From positions 379,501-443,500 of the forward strand of contig NZ_VFIY01000005.1 in the NCBI RefSeq assembly GCF_006385175.1: a stretch of DNA of 64,000 nucleotides. The letters run 5' to 3'. The stretch's first letter is position 1. Every line of letters begins with the position of its first letter. Below, in pieces: positions 60,423 to 64,000 of this stretch. Below the pieces are notes generated by a model. It was not told where the DNA came from, ran no database searches, and saw only the letters and a list, made by a program, of their open reading frames with translations. Position numbers and translations under genes: made by a program. The DNA is from Emcibacter nanhaiensis (GTDB lineage: Bacteria > Pseudomonadota > Alphaproteobacteria > Sphingomonadales > Emcibacteraceae).

Positions 60423-61016
60423 ATGATTACTCTATACGGCAGCAAGCAATCCCGCGCAGCACTAAACATATGGACTGCGGCCGAGCTCGGCATTGAACTG
60501 GATCTCAAGGCCTATGATCCCCGGAGCGAAGGGACCCAGAGCGAGGAATATCGCAAGCTCAATCCCACAGGCAAGGTGCCGACCCTGGTGGACGGCGACT
60601 TTGTGCTGACGGAATCCGTGGCCATCAGCTATTATCTGGCCCGCAAGTATGGCGGCGGCAAACTGCTCGGCAAAACGCCCGAGGAAGAAGCGGACATCCT
60701 GCGCTGGTGCTTCTTCGGCATGACGGAAATCGACGCTTTTGCCTTCCAGCTGATGTTGGAGACCAAATTCCGTCCTGGTGAGGCAAACGAGGCCTTTTGC
60801 GAGGAATGCAAATATCATATAACCAACGCCCTGAATGTGCTGGAAGAAGCCCTGAAAGGCCGGGAATGGCTGGTGGGCGACGAAATTACCATGGCGGATC
60901 TGGTTGGTATCCGGTGCGCCGGTTTTACCCTTTATGTTGGTATGTCTCTGGACAACTGGCCCAATGTGGCGGCCTGGGTGAAAAAGGGCGCTGAACGGCC
61001 CGCATACCCCAGATAA
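60423..61016 (+). CDS. glutathione S-transferase family protein
   Basis: 197 residues from ATG 60423, with GGGAGGAA just upstream. The N-terminal thioredoxin-like domain (1-75) has ITLYGSKQSRAALNIWTAAEL, NPTGKVPTLVDGDFVLTESVAISYYLARKYG with the cis-Pro and Glu-Ser glutathione contacts. The C-terminal helical domain has EWLVGDEITMADLVGIRC, the N-capping box. It conjugates or reduces substrates with glutathione. It follows the flavin reductase on the same strand, perhaps in a detoxification pair. Confidence 0.9.
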   Translation: MITLYGSKQSRAALNIWTAAELGIELDLKAYDPRSEGTQSEEYRKLNPTGKVPTLVDGDFVLTESVAISYYLARKYGGGKLLGKTPEEEADILRWCFFGMTEIDAFAFQLMLETKFRPGEANEAFCEECKYHITNALNVLEEALKGREWLVGDEITMADLVGIRCAGFTLYVGMSLDNWPNVAAWVKKGAERPAYPR

Positions 61017-61058
61017 CGTCCGCTGAAGGGCGGGGCAGGGATGTTTGCCGCGAAATGG

Positions 61059-61079
61059 CCTTGAATTCATGCTTCAAGG
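61059..61079. promoter_or_regulatory. inverted repeat upstream of desaturase
   Basis: CCTTGAA-TTCATGC-TTCAAGG, perfect 7-bp arms, 57 bp before the desaturase ATG. A TetR-type repressor site is possible; alternatively it is a weak terminator of the GST gene, although no T-run follows. Confidence 0.4.
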
Positions 61080-61135
61080 AACGATATGAGTGAGCATATT
61101 TTAGTGTGATGAATGAGTTAGGAAAAATTTCTGCT

Positions 61136-62191
61136 ATGTCCGGCATTAAAAGAGCCGAAAACTTCCCCCTCAGGGAAGTGCGGGGACTTGTGACCGACCT
61201 GATGCAGCCCAAGCCCTGGATCTACTGGCCGGATTTCCTGGTCAGCGTCTGCCTCGGCTGGGCGTCCCTGGCCGCGGCCGTGATGCAGCCCTATGCCGGC
61301 TGGCAGTTCTGGGTGGCTTTTGTGGTGTCCGCGCTGGCGCTCTACCGGGCCGCCATCTTCACCCACGAAATCGTGCATTTGAAACGCGGCACATTCAAAC
61401 TGTTCCGCGCGGTATGGAACATGCTGGCGGGTTTTCCGCTCCTGATCCCCTCCTTTACCTACATGGGGGTGCACAGCGATCACCATAAACCCAATGTCTA
61501 TGGTACAAAGGAGGATGGGGAATATCTGCCCTTCGGCGCCCAGCCGCCATGGAAGAATGTTATCTTTGTTCTGCTGTCCTTTTTCCTGCCGGCGCTTTTC
61601 CTGGTCCGCTTTCTCGTCCTCACCCCTGTCAGCTGGCTTATTCCGCCGCTGAACCGCAAGCTGTGGGAAAGCATGTCGTCTATGACCATTGACCTGGCCT
61701 ACAAGCGGCCGCCGCCGACCAAAATGGATGGGGACTACTGGCGCCTGCAGGAAGTCTGCGCCAGCCTCTATGCCATCGCTGCCGTCGCGCTGATGATCGG
61801 CGGCATTATGCCGTGGAAAGTATTGATTGTCTGGTACGGCGTGACCAGTGTGATTTTCCTGATGAACAGCTTCCGTACCCTTGGTGCCCATGCCTATCGT
61901 AATCCGGGGGACGAGACAATGACCGTGGCCGAACAGTTCCTGGACAGCGTTGATGTACCGGGCGGCGTGATCTCCGCCCTGTGGGCACCGGTCGGGCTCA
62001 GGTTCCATGCCACGCACCACCTGTTTCCGCAGATGCCCTATCATGCGCTGGGCACGGCTCACAGGCGGCTGGCGGCCCATCCGGAGATCGGCCCCCATTT
62101 CATCCAGGCCTCCCGCCCCACCTTGTGGCATGCGCTGAAAACCCTGTGGGCGGATGCGGCGGAAAGCCAGAAGTCGCCTAAAGGTAGCTGA
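61136..62191 (+). CDS. fatty acid desaturase
   Basis: 351 residues from ATG 61136, with TTAGGAAAA 13 nt upstream; ATG 61109 and GTG 61106 would add nine and ten residues. Membrane diiron desaturase with the His boxes HEIVH (about residue 79), HSDHHKP and HATHHLFPQMP. Four to five membrane segments are seen (for example FWVAFVVSALALYRAAIF and VIFVLLSFFLPALFLVRFLV). It introduces a double bond into an acyl chain of lipids or acyl-CoA. Its 3' end overlaps the convergent DUF1624 gene by 14 nt. An inverted repeat in its promoter suggests regulation. Confidence 0.92.
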   Translation: MSGIKRAENFPLREVRGLVTDLMQPKPWIYWPDFLVSVCLGWASLAAAVMQPYAGWQFWVAFVVSALALYRAAIFTHEIVHLKRGTFKLFRAVWNMLAGFPLLIPSFTYMGVHSDHHKPNVYGTKEDGEYLPFGAQPPWKNVIFVLLSFFLPALFLVRFLVLTPVSWLIPPLNRKLWESMSSMTIDLAYKRPPPTKMDGDYWRLQEVCASLYAIAAVALMIGGIMPWKVLIVWYGVTSVIFLMNSFRTLGAHAYRNPGDETMTVAEQFLDSVDVPGGVISALWAPVGLRFHATHHLFPQMPYHALGTAHRRLAAHPEIGPHFIQASRPTLWHALKTLWADAAESQKSPKGS

Positions 62192-63380
62192 GCCACCATT
62201 GTTTGTGGGCCTTGCGATAGTCGGAGAACCATTTGCAGGGCCAATAGAGCAATATGCAGACGATGGCCCAGGCCAGGTAGGCTTTCCACAGCACCGGCTG
62301 GAAGCCCTCCGGCCAGCTACTGGGCATGAAGAAGAGCACGCCTGACTTGCCATAGGCCACCTGATACCAGATGGCTGATCCGATGTGCAGGAACAGGATA
62401 TGCAGAATATAAAACAGGAACGGGGTCTTGCCGTAAACGCCCAGCACCGTCCCCACTTTGCCGGTGCATTTTTCCAGCAAAGGCAGCAACAACAGGGCCG
62501 GCCCGAGGGTCATGCAAAGATATAGCAGGGACGGCGGATATTTTTCCACATTCAGGAATGACAGGGCTGTATAGAAGTCCCCTCTTGCCTGTTCGGCCCA
62601 GGGGTAGGGATTGCCGTAGATGTTGAACCCGCGCAGCACCAGGAACAGGCCGATAGCGGCAAGGCCATAGGTGATCAGCTTCTTGTTGCGAACGGCTGGC
62701 TCCGCTTTGAAGATCGGCGCCATGACATATCCCAGGGCCATGACGGCGAACCAGGGGATCAGCGGATAGACGAAGAAAAACGGCCCGATCGGCCCGCCGC
62801 CCTGGGTGGGGTGGAAGGCCGGAACATGCAGGATGGTCCACAGCCATCCCAGCGTACCGAAGTCGGCCGGGGCGATCGGGTCTAGCAGGTTATGGCCGAA
62901 GATGACAACCAGGCTGATCACGGCGATCACCGCGCGCGGCAGGAAGATCAGGCCGGCAAGGATGATCATGGACATGCCGATGGCCCAGATCACCTGCATG
63001 GTGAACCCCAGATAGGTGAACAGCCAGAGATAGGTGATCACGAATATTTCGATGAAGATGAGCCAGAATCCACGGCTCAGGAGAAAGAGCGCCAGATCCT
63101 GCTTGCCGGCATTGCGGGCATCGGCATAGAGCCAGGCGCTGACCCCGGACAGAAAAACAAAGGTCGGGGCGCAAAAATGGGTGATCCAGCGGGTGAAGAA
63201 ATAAAAGCCCGTTGTCGCGGTAGGGTCTTCCGGCGCGAATAGAGTAGGTGAATAGAAATCGCGGGCGTGATCCAGCGCCATAATGATCATGACGATGCCG
63301 CGCAGGATATCGATGCTGATGATGCGGTTGCGGTGGGCCGGTGAAACAGCGGTAGCGGCCGCAGCAGCGGTCTCTGACAT
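62178..63380 (-). CDS. DUF1624 / heparan-alpha-glucosaminide N-acetyltransferase-like membrane protein
   Basis: 400-residue multi-span membrane protein. The N-terminal motif RIISIDILRGIVMIIMALDHARDFYSP contains the conserved Arg, Asp and His of the DUF1624/HGSNAT catalytic domain. About ten segments follow, including FCAPTFVFLSGVSAWLYADA and FFVYPLIPWFAVMALGYVMAPIF. It may transfer acyl groups across the membrane, but the substrate in bacteria is unknown. It converges on the desaturase gene and overlaps it by 14 nt. It is a single gene. Confidence 0.85.
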   Translation of the reverse strand: MSETAAAAATAVSPAHRNRIISIDILRGIVMIIMALDHARDFYSPTLFAPEDPTATTGFYFFTRWITHFCAPTFVFLSGVSAWLYADARNAGKQDLALFLLSRGFWLIFIEIFVITYLWLFTYLGFTMQVIWAIGMSMIILAGLIFLPRAVIAVISLVVIFGHNLLDPIAPADFGTLGWLWTILHVPAFHPTQGGGPIGPFFFVYPLIPWFAVMALGYVMAPIFKAEPAVRNKKLITYGLAAIGLFLVLRGFNIYGNPYPWAEQARGDFYTALSFLNVEKYPPSLLYLCMTLGPALLLLPLLEKCTGKVGTVLGVYGKTPFLFYILHILFLHIGSAIWYQVAYGKSGVLFFMPSSWPEGFQPVLWKAYLAWAIVCILLYWPCKWFSDYRKAHKQWWLSYL

Positions 63381-63472
63381 TTTCTTCCCCTTTTCAGATA
63401 TATTTTTATTCGTTTTAGAATAACACTATACCCTAATGGAGTAGACAAATAAATCATCGTTCCTTCGACGGT

Positions 63473-64000
63473 TTATTCCCGGTTTGCCCCCGGCACCCAT
63501 TTGACGTCGCCGGCGCCGTTGTTGTTCAGGCGCCGGCTCAGGACAAACAGATGGTCGGACAGACGGTTCAGGTACCTGATGACCTCGGCATTGACCTGTT
63601 CGGTTTCCGCCAGGCGGGCCGCCAGCCGTTCGGCGCGCCGGGTTACAGTCCGGGCCTGGTGCAGGAAGGCCGAGGCGGGCGAGCCGCCGGGCAGGACGAA
63701 ACTGTCCAGCGGTGGAATTTCCGCATTCATCAGGTCAATCTCCTGTTCCAGTCGTTCCACCTGTCCCGCAGTGATGCGCAAAGGCTCCCACTGGTAGTCT
63801 TCGGCGAACGGCAAAGCCAGGTCGGCCCCGGCATCAAACAGGTCGTTCTGGATGCGGCCCAGCATGTCATCTTCCATGCCTGATGTATGCAGCCGGACCA
63901 AGCCGATGGCCGCATTGGCCTCATCAACCGTGCCATAGGCCTCGATACGCAAGTCGTGTTTGGGCAGGCGCTCTCCGTTGGCCAGCGACGTTTGTCCCTT
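63473..64000 (-). CDS. PduO-type cob(I)yrinic acid a,c-diamide adenosyltransferase (5' end outside window)
   Basis: Reading frame open to base 64000, so the start is missing; 175 residues are visible. It transfers an adenosyl group from ATP to cobalamin to give adenosylcobalamin. Family blocks near the window edge are KGQTSLANGERLPKHDLRIEAYGTVDEANAAIG, then IQNDLFDAGADLALP, DSFVLPGGSPASAFLHQARTVTRRAERLAARL, and VIRYLNRLSDHLFVLSRRLN with the substrate-binding Arg and Asp. A TTG at 63952 would give a false internal start, as the family begins earlier. Confidence 0.92.
   Translation of the reverse strand, partial: KGQTSLANGERLPKHDLRIEAYGTVDEANAAIGLVRLHTSGMEDDMLGRIQNDLFDAGADLALPFAEDYQWEPLRITAGQVERLEQEIDLMNAEIPPLDSFVLPGGSPASAFLHQARTVTRRAERLAARLAETEQVNAEVIRYLNRLSDHLFVLSRRLNNNGAGDVKWVPGANRE

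Noticed and set aside
61118-62353. Long minus-strand ORF over the desaturase
   Set aside because: Antisense to the His boxes of the desaturase, and it overlaps the real DUF1624 gene in another frame.
1-64000. CRISPR arrays, insertion sequences and rRNA
   Set aside because: No regularly spaced repeat series, transposase or rRNA sequence was found by reading the window.

Overview
The window reads as an ordinary chromosomal segment of a Gram-negative alphaproteobacterium, probably aquatic or marine. Supporting signs are TonB-dependent receptors, PEP-CTERM proteins, a fused CysN-CysC, an ECF41 sigma factor, a BigR/SqrR-like ArsR repressor and a CIO-type cytochrome bd. Most genes are GC-rich; three stretches are visibly AT-rich (about 2.8-3.7 kb, 10.1-11.0 kb, 47.3-48.1 kb) and look like acquired cargo. 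There is no rRNA, CRISPR array, transposase or integrase. The order (Emcibacterales/Kordiimonadales-like) is only a guess.

Layout. 0-2.7 kb: a minus-strand thioesterase / nuclease-like / M48 protease run, cut at the left edge. 2.8-4.0 kb: an AT-rich Ntn-hydrolase-like gene beside tRNA-Arg(CCT), whose 3' end is duplicated downstream. 4.0-6.3 kb: a divergent acyltransferase / LytTR pair with three operator-like repeats between them. 6.3-9.4 kb: an SRPBCC protein, two tandem PEP-CTERM paralogues (one with a clear sigma-54 promoter) and a beta-barrel-like protein. 9.4-13.7 kb: a nuclease-like protein, an HNH endonuclease, an M20 peptidase, YjdM and a 2OG-Fe(II) oxygenase. 14-25.4 kb: a PAS histidine kinase, a CaCA exchanger, an APC permease, an FAD monooxygenase with its DUF2783 partner, a cytosolic CZB chemoreceptor and a TonB receptor.

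25.5-36.3 kb: a P-type ATPase, then a long plus-strand array: peroxiredoxin, ArsR repressor, persulfide-dioxygenase-like MBL protein, second peroxiredoxin, DUF442 protein, SulP transporter, CydA, CydB and a DUF2474 peptide. This looks like one sulfide/persulfide and peroxide defence system joined to a sulfide-tolerant terminal oxidase, and it is the most coherent 'system' here.

36.3-48.1 kb: an esterase, two hydroxyproline-catabolism genes (epimerase and deaminase), an acyl-CoA dehydrogenase / ligase pair behind a PsrA-like site, a TonB siderophore receptor behind a Fur-like box, a SYLF protein, a carboxymuconolactone decarboxylase-like protein with an ECF41 sigma factor behind a textbook ECF41 promoter, and an AT-rich membrane protein. 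48.1-64 kb: SelO, TrhO, an EEP-family protein, a LysR / pirin / flavin reductase divergon, cysD-cysNC sulfate activation, a CHASE hybrid kinase, a flavin reductase, a GST, a fatty acid desaturase, a DUF1624 membrane protein, and a PduO-type adenosyltransferase cut at the right edge.
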